This document shows, piece by piece, positions 17,994 to 26,786 of a DNA stretch of 34,607 nt (position 1 is its first letter; each line of letters starts with the position of its first letter). The DNA is from Desulfobacula sp. GTDB lineage: Bacteria; Desulfobacterota; Desulfobacteria; Desulfobacterales; Desulfobacteraceae. Where the stretch lies: positions 1-34,607 of the forward strand of contig JAAUSZ010000019.1 of the NCBI GenBank assembly GCA_012031875.1, in the 5' to 3' direction. The notes beneath the pieces are model-generated. The model had not been told where the DNA came from. It ran no database searches and worked only from the letters and a program-made list of their open reading frames with translations. The position numbers were made by a program, and so were the translations under genes.

Positions 17994-18640
17994 GCCCATG
18001 TCCGATTCCCCATTATAGCCTGAACGATGCTCACTGCTTCACCGGAATTGCGGCCCATATAATGTGCCCCGACTTCCTTCCAGAGCAGGGGGGCAAGGCG
18101 GAAAGGAGCCCCGCCGACCACCACCACAGTCCTGGAGCCTGCTTTTTTCAGGCCTGCCGTTACACCTTTTACATGCATTGCCGAAGTCAGCATGAGACAG
18201 GAAAGAAGGAGAATATCCACTTTATCCCGTATTGTTTTCTCGATCAGATCAAGGGGCTGGAGACCATGCCCGTAATCCAGCAGATTGAATCCGGAAGAAC
18301 GAAGCACCGATAAGACCATGCGCTTCCCCAGAGCGTGGTAGTCTCCTATCACACCGATGGCCAGTCTGGGACGATCATACAGAGAAGGACGCTCAAGGGA
18401 AAGCACATCACCGACGACTTTTTCACAAATCCGTCCTGCCATGTAAACCTGAGAAAGCGATATCCGGCCTTCCTCCCAGGCAAGGCCGATATGTTCCAGG
18501 GCGGGAATCACTACATCCTCCAAGGGGACTAGGCCCTCTTCCTGAGCGGATAAGGTTTTGAGCAGCATGCTGCATCCATGGCCGTCGATACGAAGAAGAG
18601 CATTTACGAAATCTTTTGATATCCCATTGAGTTCCGCCAC
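17990..18640 (-). CDS. Corrinoid (B12-binding) methyltransferase protein, MtaC/MtbC-like
   Basis: 216 residues: a helical cap domain (1-88, with EDVVIPALEHIGLAWEEGRISLSQVYMAG as core) and a Rossmann B12-binding domain. The base-off ligand motif D-x-H-x-x-G is intact: GDYHALGKR, with His102 as lower cobalt ligand. LSCLMLTSAM and VVVGGAPF are the other two corrinoid contacts. It carries methyl groups for the UroD-type enzyme encoded next. The start is GTG 18640, with a strong GGAGGA 6 bases before it. No MT1 methyltransferase (MttB, MtaB or similar) is encoded nearby, so the methyl source cannot be told. Confidence 0.88.
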   Translation of the reverse strand: MAELNGISKDFVNALLRIDGHGCSMLLKTLSAQEEGLVPLEDVVIPALEHIGLAWEEGRISLSQVYMAGRICEKVVGDVLSLERPSLYDRPRLAIGVIGDYHALGKRMVLSVLRSSGFNLLDYGHGLQPLDLIEKTIRDKVDILLLSCLMLTSAMHVKGVTAGLKKAGSRTVVVVGGAPFRLAPLLWKEVGAHYMGRNSGEAVSIVQAIMGNRTWA

Positions 18641-18739
18641 TGTTTCCTCCGGAAGAACGGACGACGACCCTGAATAGAAACGTCAATCTTTTTTGTCTTG
18701 ATGGCTGATAAAACAGGTTGCATGTTTCATTCTATATGA

Positions 18740-18772
18740 TGATTAACTATTTAATCAGACTGTTTTTGTCAA
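18740..18772 (-). promoter_or_regulatory. Candidate promoter and operator of the corrinoid operon
   Basis: Reading the minus strand, a consensus TTGACA (18772-18767) lies about 130 bases before the corrinoid-protein start. An inverted repeat, TGATTAA (18740-18746) and TTAATCA (18751-18757) with a 4-base spacer, covers the place where the -10 box would be. The -10 match is poor. A regulator binding there would block transcription, but none is identified. Confidence 0.4.
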
Positions 18773-18792
18773 GGGTTATCTTTAAGTTTCTT

Positions 18793-20267
18793 CTAAGACA
18801 GAATCTCCCGGCTCCCGGACTTGAGCGTAATTTCCACGCAAAATCCTTCAGGGTCGAGGTTGCGGGCCGAAACACCGCCCTTGCAGGTATCTATGCAGGT
18901 TTTCACAATGGCCAGGCCCAGGCCCACGCCCCCCGAATCCCGGTCCCGGGAGGGTTCGGGCCGGAAAAAGGGTTCAAAGAGGCGGCTTAAGAGGTCTTCG
19001 GGAACCCCCGGCCCGGAGTCACAGACCTCGATCAGGACCTCATCCTTGATTTTTTTGCCTCGATACGGATGGCCGCGCCGTCTTTTTTACCTTGGCCTGC
19101 GTATTTGACGGCATTCCGGATGACGTTGGCCAGGGCCCTTGTCAGAAGCTCGGCCGAGGCCATGACCCGGATCTCCGGGTCCACGGAAATCATGACCCCG
19201 GCTCCGGGTGCGGTTTCCCGTTTCACGGCCGCGTCCACGGCAGGGAGCAGGGCCATGGATTCCAGCCTTACCGAGGTCCGGTTCATCTCGGCCCGGGAAA
19301 AGGCCAGGAGTTCATTGACGAGCTGGGACAGGTGGTCCGCATCCTCCATAATACCCGCCACCCTTTCCCGGTTCTCCCCCTGGGTCCGGCTTTCCAGGGC
19401 CGCGAGGCCGAAATGGACCCGGGCAATGGGAGAGCCCAGCTCATGGGCCACATCTCCCAGGAACCGCTTCTGGCCCTTCACAAAATCGGATAAATGCGCG
19501 GTCATATGGTTGATGGCCCTGGCCAGGCGGCCGATTTCATCGGCCCTGGGTTCATGGATGGACACATCAAACCGGCCCTTGGCAATTTGTTCTGCGGTCC
19601 GGGTCATGCGGACCAGGGGCCGGGTGATATGCCTGACCATGGGGACCCACAGGAGGACTGAAATCAGGATCACGGCCACGGCAACAATCATCCAGGGCAG
19701 GGGGTCAAAGAAAAATCCGTGGCCCGTGGGGGAGTCGGAAACGGCCAGGAACATGACCGAGGACGGGTGCTGCAACGGTTTGAGAAAGAGGGGCCCCCGG
19801 TTCCCGAACCAGAACCGGGTGGGATTGCCTGTCCGCATCACTAAATTAGGACGGTTTTCAACTTCCGCTTTCACGGCCCTGGAGGGATCGGCAAGGTTGG
19901 AGCGGTCCCAGGGCGGCTTGACCTTCAGGATTTCTCCGGCCTTTTGAAGGACCGGGTCAGGAATTTTCCCGTCCGTTGAAAAAAACCAGGAACCATCCTC
20001 CAGGATCAGGGCGAAATCCACCTGGTGGATCTTGGCATGCCGGGCCAGGATGGAGGGCCATTCGCTTTGGGGGGCCTGCTCCATATCATAGGAGATGAGC
20101 ATGCCGGCCACCCTCATCCGGTTGGCCCCCTGCTGCCGGAAGGCGGAGTAGAGGTTCATCTGGGGCTGAAAGGTAAAAAAAACCCCAAGGGCGATTCCCA
20201 GGAGGATGAGGTTCAGGAAAAACCAGGATAAAATTTTGGTGAACAGGGAGGAGCGGGGTCTGATCAT
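18793..20267 (-). CDS. CpxA-like membrane histidine kinase
   Basis: Inner-membrane sensor kinase of about 491 residues: TM1 at about 12-32, a periplasmic region, TM2 at about 190-212 (PWMIVAVAVILISVLLWVP), HAMP (RPLVRMTRTAEQIAKGRFD), H box FLGDVAHELGSPIARV, then the N box IRNAVKYAG. The ATPase G boxes (DSGPGVPED, GVGLGLAIV) appear in another frame because one T is missing from the run at 19050-19056. With that base restored, the frame runs to TAG at 18793-18795. The start overlaps the regulator stop as ATGA, so the two are coupled. It likely senses envelope or drug stress and controls the divergent efflux operon (inference). Confidence 0.88.
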
Positions 20268-21008
20268 GCCGGGTCCCCCGGATCACTGAACATATACCCC
20301 GCGGTTCTCACCGTCCGGATGAATTTCGGGTTTCTGGGGTCTTCCCTGAGTTTTTGCGCAAAGAAGAGATATGGACGTCCACGGACCGGTCAAAGACCTC
20401 ATAGCTTCTGCCGGCAAACGCGTTCAGGAGATGATCCCGGGTCAGGACCCGTCCCGAAGCCGCTGCCAGGAGCATGAGAAGGTCATATTCCACAGGGGTG
20501 AGATTCAGGATGTCCTCCCCCATCCGGACGGTTCTGGAGGCTTTGCAGATCCAGAGGTCCCCGAAAACCAGGTCTCCGGCCTCATCGGCCGCGGGTTTTT
20601 TTTCCGTTCCGGATGCCCTCCGGATCACGGCCCGGAGCCGGGCCAGCAGTTCACGGGAGGAAAAGGTTTTGGGCAGATAATCGTCAGCCCCCATTTCCAG
20701 CCCCACGATGCGGTCGGTTTCATCCCCCCTGGCCGTCAGCATCAGGACCGGCACATCGGATTCCCGGCGCAGGCGCCGGAGCACCTCAAACCCGTCCATG
20801 TCCGGCATCATGACATCCAGGATCACGGCGTCATATTCCTTGCCCAGAGCCATCTCAAGCCCCCGGGTCCCGGTGTGGGCCTGCTCGGTGCATACCCCAT
20901 GGTGTGCAGATAATCGGCCACCAGCCCGCAGAGTTTTGCATCATCGTCCACAATGAGGATAATCATCCGGCCCGGATCAGGGGTCGATATTGGGGAATGT
21001 TTGTCCAT
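20264..21008 (-). CDS. OmpR/PhoB-type response regulator (CpxR-like)
   Basis: Receiver domain (ILIVDDDAK, phosphorylated Asp in VILDVMMPDMDG, Lys in LPKTFSSREL) and a winged-helix DNA-binding domain (LTPVEYDLLMLLA, GRSYEVFDRSVDVHISSLRKK). One base is missing at about 20889-20892 and one T from the run at 20351-20355. With both restored the protein is about 248 residues and ends FIRTVRTAGYMFSD as such regulators do. The ATG at 21008 has GGGAG before it; ATG 20965 is an alternative. The stop overlaps the kinase start. It is divergent from the tolC-like gene, with GTAAA boxes between them. Confidence 0.88.
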
Positions 21009-21026
21009 GGGGGTTCTCCCGCCGAA

Positions 21027-21075
21027 TTTACAAATACTTTACAATTTCAGGTCCTACATAACATAAAATCTTTAC
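21027..21075. promoter_or_regulatory. CpxR-type boxes in the regulator/efflux divergent region
   Basis: On the plus strand TTTAC occurs at 21027-21031, 21038-21042 and 21071-21075; on the minus strand these read GTAAA. The first two are 6 bases apart, as in the CpxR site (GTAAA-N4-8-GTAAA). The spacings of 11 and 33 bases place all three on one face of the helix. The second copy (TTTACA) could also be the -35 of the efflux operon. Confidence 0.5.
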
Positions 21076-21120
21076 ATTATCATCCTATATTCACTGCATT
21101 AAACATAAAGAGAGGTCATC

Positions 21121-22628
21121 ATGCGTAAAAAACATCATTTTGAATATGGGCGGCAAAAAAAGCGTCTGCCGGGCAAGGCTTGCCTGAAACGGCTCAGCCT
21201 TGCGTTTTTTCTGACGGCTGCCGCAGCCCTGGGCCTTACCGGGTGCGCGGCCGTGGGCCCGGATTATACCCCGGCAACCATTGCCATGGACAAGGCCTGG
21301 CACAGTGAATTGGCAAAGGGTCTGACCCGGCAGGGGACCCCGTCGGATACGGCCCGGTGGTGGGACAATTTTAATGACCCGGTTCTGTCGGGGCTGGTGG
21401 CAAGGGCAACGGAAAACAACCTGGATCTGAAAGAAGCCGGGGCAAGGGTCCGTGAAGCCCGGGCCCAGAGGGGGGTCACCCGCGCCGAGGGTCTGCCCGC
21501 CGTGGACGGGACAGGCGCCGTGTCCAGGTCCGGCGGCAGCGAAGCCGTCCGGAATACGGCCACCAATTATACCGCCGGGTTTGACGCAAGCTGGGAGCTG
21601 GATGTTTTCGGCGGGGTGAGGCGGTCTGTGGAAGCCTCGGAGGCCAACCTCCGGATGAGTGTAGAAGACCTTGGCGATGTCAGGGTCTCCCTTCTGGCGG
21701 AAACGGCCCTGAATTATATGGATGCGAGAACCCTGCAAAAACGCCTTGCCGTAGCCCAAGCCGACCTTGAGTCCCGGCAGGAGACCCTGGACCTGCTGTT
21801 GTCAAAATACCAGGCCGGGCTGGGCAGCGAGCTGGAAGTGCAGCAGGCCCGCGGCGATCTTGAAAGCGCCAGGTCAAAGGTTCCGGCCCTTCAGACCAGC
21901 CTTGATGCGGCCCTGAACCGGATGGCCGTGCTGCTGGGGCAGAGGCCCGGAGAACTCCATACCCTGCTGGCGTCCCCGTCCCCCATCCCGGCTTGCTCAA
22001 GGGACCTGGCCGTGGGCGTTCCCGCGGATACGCTCAGAAACCGGCCCGACATCCGGATGGCCGAGCAAGAGGTGGCCCTCAGGACAGCCCAGACCGGGAT
22101 GGCTGTGGCAGACCTCTATCCCAAATTCACCCTTTTGGGCACCATCGGCCTGGAGTCCTTGTCCGGCAAGGATTTTCTGACGGCTCCCTCCCGCACCTGG
22201 AGCCTTGGTCCGTCCATTTCCTGGAAGATTTTTGATGCCGGCGCGGTCCGGCAGAAAATCGAGGTTCAGTCGGCCATCCAGGAACAGGCCCTGGTCCGGT
22301 ATGAGGCCTCTGTCCTGGCCGCGCTGGAAGAGGTGGAAAACGCACTCTTTGCCTATGCCCGGGAACTGGAACGCCAGGAAACCCTGGCCGCGGGCGGGGA
22401 TGCGGCCCGTCAGGCCCTGAAGCTGGCCCGGGACCGGTACGATTCAGGCTTGGGAGATTTTCCGATGTCCTGGAGGCCCGGCGGTCCCTGCTTACGTTCG
22501 AAGACGAGATGGCCCAAAACCGGGGGACTCTTGCCTCGGACCTGGTCAGGCTTTACAAGGTGCTGGGCGGAGGCTGGACCGGTGCGGCCCCTTTGTCTGA
22601 AGAACCCCTTACCCATCAAACAGAATAG
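21121..22628 (+). CDS. Outer-membrane efflux lipoprotein (TolC/NodT family)
   Basis: Outer-membrane channel of a tripartite efflux pump, about 502 residues. A lipoprotein signal ends in the lipobox LTGC, with the acylated Cys at 41 followed by AAVGPDYTPA, as in NodT-type channels. Two OEP repeats follow, with NNLDLKEAGARVREARAQRG and LRNRPDIRMAEQEVALRTAQ. One T is missing from the run at 22458-22461. Corrected, the end reads DFSDVLEARRSLL, VRLYKVLGGGW, and stops at TAG 22626-22628. Without correction the reading runs on into the next gene and mimics a channel-adaptor fusion. First gene of the efflux operon; GAGAGG precedes the start. Confidence 0.9.
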
Positions 22629-22656
22629 TACAAAGGATAATATGAAGGAGAATATC

Positions 22657-23949
22657 ATGTTAAACACAGAGAATGAAAATATGGCCCTTGTTTTGGGAAA
22701 CGCTTCCGGGCCGAGCCGGAAGCCTTGGCTCAAACGGCTGCTTGCCTGGACCTTGGTCCTGTTGGCCGCGGCCGGGGCAATCTTCTGGTTTCAGGCCCGC
22801 GCGCCCAAGGCCCCCCTCCAATACAAGGCAGAGGCGGTCCGGGAAGGCGGCCTGACCATTATCGCCTCGGCTACGGGAACCCTGGAGCCCACCCACCAGG
22901 TGGATGTGGGCAGCGAATTGTCCGGCATCGTGGAAACCGTTGAGGTGGATTATAACGACCCCGTGACCCGGGGCCAGATCCTGGCAAGGCTTGAAACCTC
23001 AAAATTCAAGGCCCAGGTCATGAAATCCGGGGCTGCCCTGGATTCGGCCAAGGGCAAGGTCATCCAGATCGAGGCCACCCTGGCCGAGGCCCGGAAGAAC
23101 CTGGAGCGGGTCCGGCATGCCAGGGCCCTGAGCCAGAACAAGACTCCCTCCCGGGAGGTGCTGGATGCGGCCGAGGCCGATTTCCAGAGGGCCGGGGCCG
23201 ACCTGATCAGCGCCAGGGCCGCGGTGAGCGAGGCCAAGGCCACCCTGGAGTCCAATGAGGCAGACCTTTCCAAGACCGTGATCCGGTCTCCCATCAACGG
23301 GATCGTCCTGACCCGGAGCATTGATCCGGGCCAGACCGTGGCCGCGTCCCTGGAATCCCCGGTCCTGTTCTCCCTGGCCGGGGACCTGACCCAGATGGAG
23401 CTGCATGTGGATGTGGATGAGGCCGATGTCAGCCAGGTCAAGGAAGGCCAGGCCGCCACCTTTTCCGTGGATGCCTACCCGGACCGGACCTTTCCCGCCC
23501 TTGTCCGGCAGGTCCGCTACGGGGCCCAGACCACGGACGGCGTGGTCACTTACGAGACCGTCCTCAGCGTGGACAATACAACCATGATGCTGCGTCCGGG
23601 CATGACGGCCACGGCCGATATGACGGTCAAAACCATAGACCAGGCCCTTTTGATCCCCAATGCGGCCCTGCGGTTTTCCCCGCCGGCAACGGCAACGGAG
23701 AAAGAAAGTTCGGGATCAGGCAGTATCCTCAGCAAACTGCTTCCCGGACCGCCGAAAAGCAAGTCTCCGGCAAAGCAGGCCGATGCTTCAGAGGGCAAGG
23801 ACCAGGCGGTCTGGACCCTGGGGGAGGACGGTCAACTGGTGAAGATTGCCATAGCAACAGGAGAAACCGACGGAACCCTGACCCAGGTCCTGTCCGGGGA
23901 AGTTACCCCGGGCATGAAACTCATTGTGGGGACCGCGGGCAAATCATGA
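22657..23949 (+). CDS. MacA-like membrane fusion protein
   Basis: Periplasmic adaptor of 430 residues that links the inner-membrane MacB-type pump to the outer-membrane channel. One N-terminal membrane anchor at about 24-43 (LLAWTLVLLAAAGAIFWF), the lipoyl half-motifs SGTLEP-like SATGTLEPTHQVDVGSELSG and IRSPINGIVLTRSIDPGQTV, a helical hairpin between them (about 115-210), then the beta-barrel region. A low-complexity Lys/Ser/Pro stretch at about 345-375 is longer than usual. AAGGAG stands 6 bases before ATG 22657. The stop overlaps the ATPase start as ATGA. Confidence 0.9.
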   Translation: MLNTENENMALVLGNASGPSRKPWLKRLLAWTLVLLAAAGAIFWFQARAPKAPLQYKAEAVREGGLTIIASATGTLEPTHQVDVGSELSGIVETVEVDYNDPVTRGQILARLETSKFKAQVMKSGAALDSAKGKVIQIEATLAEARKNLERVRHARALSQNKTPSREVLDAAEADFQRAGADLISARAAVSEAKATLESNEADLSKTVIRSPINGIVLTRSIDPGQTVAASLESPVLFSLAGDLTQMELHVDVDEADVSQVKEGQAATFSVDAYPDRTFPALVRQVRYGAQTTDGVVTYETVLSVDNTTMMLRPGMTATADMTVKTIDQALLIPNAALRFSPPATATEKESSGSGSILSKLLPGPPKSKSPAKQADASEGKDQAVWTLGEDGQLVKIAIATGETDGTLTQVLSGEVTPGMKLIVGTAGKS

Positions 23950-24668
23950 TGAATTCATACCATACGGAACAGCCGTCCGCCCTGATCGAATTCAAGGCGG
24001 TTTCCCGGGTTTACGGAACGGGCGCGGCAGCCATGGCCGCCCTCAGGGGCGTGTCCCTGGCCATCGGAAAGGGGGAATTTGTGGCGGTCATGGGGCCCAG
24101 CGGGTCCGGGAAATCCACCTCCATGAATATCCTGGGCTGCCTGGACACCCCCAGTTCCGGCAGTTATCTGTTCAACGGCATCCGGGTGGAGGCCCTGTCC
24201 CGGGACCAGCGGGCCATCCTGCGCCGCCAATACCTGGGCTTTGTCTTCCAGGGGTTCAACCTTTTAAAGCGGACCTCGGCCCGGGAGAATGTGGAATTGC
24301 CCCTGGTCTACCGGGGCGTTCCCGCGGGCCGGCGGAAGCGCCGGGCCCTTGAAGCCCTTGAGGCTGTCGGGCTCCAGGGCTGGGAATCCCATACGCCGGG
24401 GGAACTGTCCGGGGGCCAGCAGCAGCGGGTGGCTATTGCCAGGGCCATTGTGACCGACCCTGAAGTGCTCCTGGCCGACGAACCCACGGGCAACCTGGAT
24501 TCGGCCCGGAGCCGGGAAGTGATGGAACTTTTGACACAATTCAACCGGGAAAGGGGGATCACCATCATCATGGTCACCCATGAGCCGGACATGGCCCGCT
24601 ATGCCGGCCGCAGAATCAATTTTACGGACGGCGTCATCCAGGACGGCCGTCCGGAGGAGAGTGTATAA
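23946..24668 (+). CDS. MacB-type efflux ATPase (separate subunit)
   Basis: ABC ATPase of 240 residues of the MacB/LolD class. Walker [11 protein letters not shown]-loop [13 protein letters not shown], signature LSGGQQQR, Walker [13 protein letters not shown] and switch VTHEPD. In E. coli MacB the ATPase and permease are one chain; here they are two genes joined by TAATG overlap, as in Bacillus YknYZ-type pumps. It energises the FtsX-type permease encoded next, which pushes substrates or lipoproteins through the MacA/TolC path. The exported substrate is not known. Confidence 0.92.
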   Translation: MMNSYHTEQPSALIEFKAVSRVYGTGAAAMAALRGVSLAIGKGEFVAVMGPSGSGKSTSMNILGCLDTPSSGSYLFNGIRVEALSRDQRAILRRQYLGFVFQGFNLLKRTSARENVELPLVYRGVPAGRRKRRALEALEAVGLQGWESHTPGELSGGQQQRVAIARAIVTDPEVLLADEPTGNLDSARSREVMELLTQFNRERGITIIMVTHEPDMARYAGRRINFTDGVIQDGRPEESV

Positions 24669-25879
24669 TGCTCAGGGAAACCTTTTTTCTGGCCTTCCGG
24701 GAAATCCGCAGGAATGTCCTCCGGTCCTCTTTGACCATTCTGGGCATCGTCATCGGGGTGGCCGCCGTCATTACCATGGTGAGCCTTGGGAACGGGGCCA
24801 CGGCCCAGGTGACCTCGAGCATCTCCAGCCTGGGCAGCAATCTGCTCCAGGTCCGGCCGGGCCAGGGACCCCGGGGCCCGGGGGGCACCCGGTCCGAAGC
24901 CGAACCCCTGGAGATGGCCGATGCAAAGGCCGTGGAGAACGAAATTTCAGGGCTATCCGGCGTTGCCCCGGTGTCGGCAAAAAGCGCCCAGGCCATTTAC
25001 GGCAACCAGAACTGGTCCACCACGGTCACCGGCACCACCAATGCCTATTTCCCGGTCCGGAACTGGACCCTGAAGAGCGGCCGGGAGTTCACGGAAAGCG
25101 AACTCTCCGGGGGCCGGGCCGTGTGCATCATCGGCGATACGGTGAGAAAGCAGCTCTTTGGCGGCCAGAATCCCATCGGGGTTTCCATCCGACTGGGAAA
25201 ACTCACCTGCAAGGTCATCGGCGTCCTTACGCCCAAGGGCCAGTCCAGTTTTGGATCGGACCAGGATGATACGGTCATCGTCCCTTTGCGGACCCTCCAG
25301 CGCCGCATGGCCGGCAACAAAGATATCGAGGGGATTTATCTTTCGGCCCAAGACCAGGTCTCCACCACGACGGTCAAAGCCGATATCGAAGTGCTCATGC
25401 GGGAGCGCCGGGGCATTGCCGCGGGCAAGGAGGATAATTTTCATGTCATGGACATGCAGGAGATCGTGAGCACCCTCACCGGCACCACCCAGGTCCTGAC
25501 GGCCCTCCTGGGGGCCGTGGCCGCCGTGAGCCTTCTGGTGGGCGGCATCGGCATCATGAACATCATGCTGGTGTCGGTCACGGAGCGGACCCGGGAGATC
25601 GGCATCCGCCTGGCCATCGGCGCCCTGGAACGGGAGGTTTTGATGCAGTTCCTGGTGGAAGCCGTGGTGCTGTCCTGTTTCGGCGGCATTGCCGGGATTC
25701 TGCTGGGCCTTTCCGCAGCCAAGCTCGGTTCCGGCCTTCTCGGGGTCCCCTTTATCGTTGATCCAAAGATCGGCCTCCTGGCCTTTGTGTTTTCAGGTGC
25801 CGTGGGCGTGGTCTTCGGCTATTTCCCGGCCCGCAAGGCGGCCCGCCTGGACCCCATCGACGCCCTGCGCCATGAGTGA
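24668..25879 (+). CDS. MacB-type FtsX-domain permease (separate subunit)
   Basis: Inner-membrane permease of 403 residues. TM1 at about 18-40 (LRSSLTILGIVIGVAAVITMV), a large periplasmic MacB_PCD domain (about 45-250), then the FtsX core with three membrane segments: AVAAVSLLVGGIGIMNIMLVSVTERTREIGIR (key GGIGIMNI and TRE-IGIR motifs), AGILLGLSAAKLG, and AFVFSGAVGVVFGYFPARKAARLDPIDALR. The final PARKAARLDPIDALRHE is the standard MacB ending. The last 40 bases and the DNA behind the gene are found again, diverged, at 27826-28002. Confidence 0.92.
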   Translation: MLRETFFLAFREIRRNVLRSSLTILGIVIGVAAVITMVSLGNGATAQVTSSISSLGSNLLQVRPGQGPRGPGGTRSEAEPLEMADAKAVENEISGLSGVAPVSAKSAQAIYGNQNWSTTVTGTTNAYFPVRNWTLKSGREFTESELSGGRAVCIIGDTVRKQLFGGQNPIGVSIRLGKLTCKVIGVLTPKGQSSFGSDQDDTVIVPLRTLQRRMAGNKDIEGIYLSAQDQVSTTTVKADIEVLMRERRGIAAGKEDNFHVMDMQEIVSTLTGTTQVLTALLGAVAAVSLLVGGIGIMNIMLVSVTERTREIGIRLAIGALEREVLMQFLVEAVVLSCFGGIAGILLGLSAAKLGSGLLGVPFIVDPKIGLLAFVFSGAVGVVFGYFPARKAARLDPIDALRHE

Positions 25880-26072
25880 TTCCATGTTCCCGCAGGATGC
25901 CGGTCTTTTTTTATGATCTGCTTTGCAGCAATGACCGGCTCCTGCCGAAAGTGTAAGAAAGGATCAGCCGGACCTTGGGCCGACGGCCCGGGAAAAATCC
26001 TTGAGGTATTGTTTTCCCCGTGATATCAAAATGCGTGAGTATGGCCGGGATGGATGAAAGGCGGGTAAAAAA
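25838..26072 (+). repeat. Long repeat, copy B: macB permease 3' end plus downstream DNA
   Basis: Two blocks match 27826-28002. The first (25838-25889) is the end of the permease gene through its stop and CATGTT; the second (about 25955-26072) carries GGATCA, CCTTGGGCCGA, the 30-nt repeat at 26001-26030, and GCGGG plus a run of As. About 65 bases between the blocks are absent from copy C. The 25880-26135 interval holds nothing else I recognise except a T-run after 25905 that could belong to a weak terminator. Confidence 0.75.
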
Positions 26073-26124
26073 ACTCAAGGGTACCCGGTGATTGCAGATA
26101 TGCGGAAAATAGCATAATTAATTG

Positions 26125-26766
26125 TTAGGTGAAACATGGTTCTAAAGAGAGTTACGTCTTCTTTGAAATTATCATGGTCAATTTATGATAGTTGGGCTGA
26201 GCTATTGGTCGGCACTCGTTTTCTACTGGACGTGATAGAAAGCCAAGTCTGTGACAAAATTGAAAAAGTTAATTTGCTCAGATTAGTTATAATTTCATCA
26301 TCTCAGATGACCGAAACTATGCTTTTTACGCAGATGCAAAAATTCATCGATGCTCAATCAGATATCGTAAGGAACCTTTTCAAGTATGACATGAGCAAGA
26401 GAATATCTTTCAGTGAGGCCGGAGAAAAATGGCCAAAAATTTTAACCGGTAAAAATTTAGATTTTAGCTCCGAACCCATGCAATCAATGAAAAGTCTTTC
26501 TAAGCATAGAAATGCAGCAATACATCACAGTGCAAAATATCCTCCCATTGGTATCGGTGAGAGCGCTTTCTATACGGCGGTTGATTCATCAAAATATATA
26601 TATGATCACTTCAATGGCGATAGTTGGGATAGTAGCGAGTATAAAAAATTTGTTGATGATAATAAGCCAAAATCACAAATCCTGCTATGTAAAGCTCTGA
26701 GTGAGTGAGGCGTACCTAATAAATCGTTCAAGCGGGCCCGCTGACGTGGGCAGCTTAACTTCGGCG
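26125..26766 (+). mobile_element. Integron-type gene cassette, 642 bp
   Basis: The cassette starts after the G of GTTAGGT (26124-26130), a perfect GTTRRRY core, and ends at the G of the attC R' box at 26766. Its own attC R'' box ACCTAAT (26714-26720) is complementary to TTAGGT at its 5' end, so closing the excised circle would rebuild a matched R''/R' pair. One AT-rich gene starts 11 bases after the core, as in ordinary cassettes. No integrase gene is in the window. The 3' neighbour reads TTCACG, not TTRRRY, so this may be a lone cassette inserted at a secondary site. Confidence 0.75.
26136..26708 (+). CDS. Cassette-encoded HEPN-motif protein
   Basis: 190-residue protein, sole gene of the cassette and clearly richer in A+T than its surroundings, which points to transfer. 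It is mainly helical, without signal peptide or membrane segment. Residues 122-132 read SKHRNAAIHHS: R125-N-x-x-x-H130 is the R-polar-x3-H catalytic motif of HEPN RNases, placed at the expected point behind a long helix (about 47-85). HEPN proteins act in toxin-antitoxin and phage-defence systems, but some only bind nucleotides. I do not recognise a specific family. No MNT-type antitoxin lies next to it, so a stand-alone role is possible. The HEPN call is inference from the motif. Confidence 0.65.
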   Translation: MVLKRVTSSLKLSWSIYDSWAELLVGTRFLLDVIESQVCDKIEKVNLLRLVIISSSQMTETMLFTQMQKFIDAQSDIVRNLFKYDMSKRISFSEAGEKWPKILTGKNLDFSSEPMQSMKSLSKHRNAAIHHSAKYPPIGIGESAFYTAVDSSKYIYDHFNGDSWDSSEYKKFVDDNKPKSQILLCKALSE

Positions 26767-26772
26767 TTCACG
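26714..26772 (+). other. attC recombination site
   Basis: Parts in order: R'' ACCTAAT (26714-26720), a 5-base spacer, L'' GTTCAAGC (26726-26733), hairpin GCCCGC / loop TGAC / GTGGGC (26736-26751), L' GCTTAAC (26753-26759), a 6-base spacer, R' GTTCACG (26766-26772). L'' and L' pair except for one extra C in L'', the extrahelical base typical of attC. The 5- and 6-base spacers and the L boxes match the aadA attC closely. R' departs from GTTRRRY after GTT. Confidence 0.8.
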
Positions 26773-26786
26773 CCAGGAAAAAACAG

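Noticed and set aside
21121-23949. A single 942-residue channel-adaptor fusion protein
   Set aside because: The reading switches frame at the T run 22458-22461. The correct frame carries the normal end of a TolC-type protein with its own stop at 22626, and the adaptor gene has its own ribosome site and start.
25880-25915. Rho-independent terminator after the macB permease gene
   Set aside because: There is a run of seven or more Ts, but I find only a three-pair stem before it.
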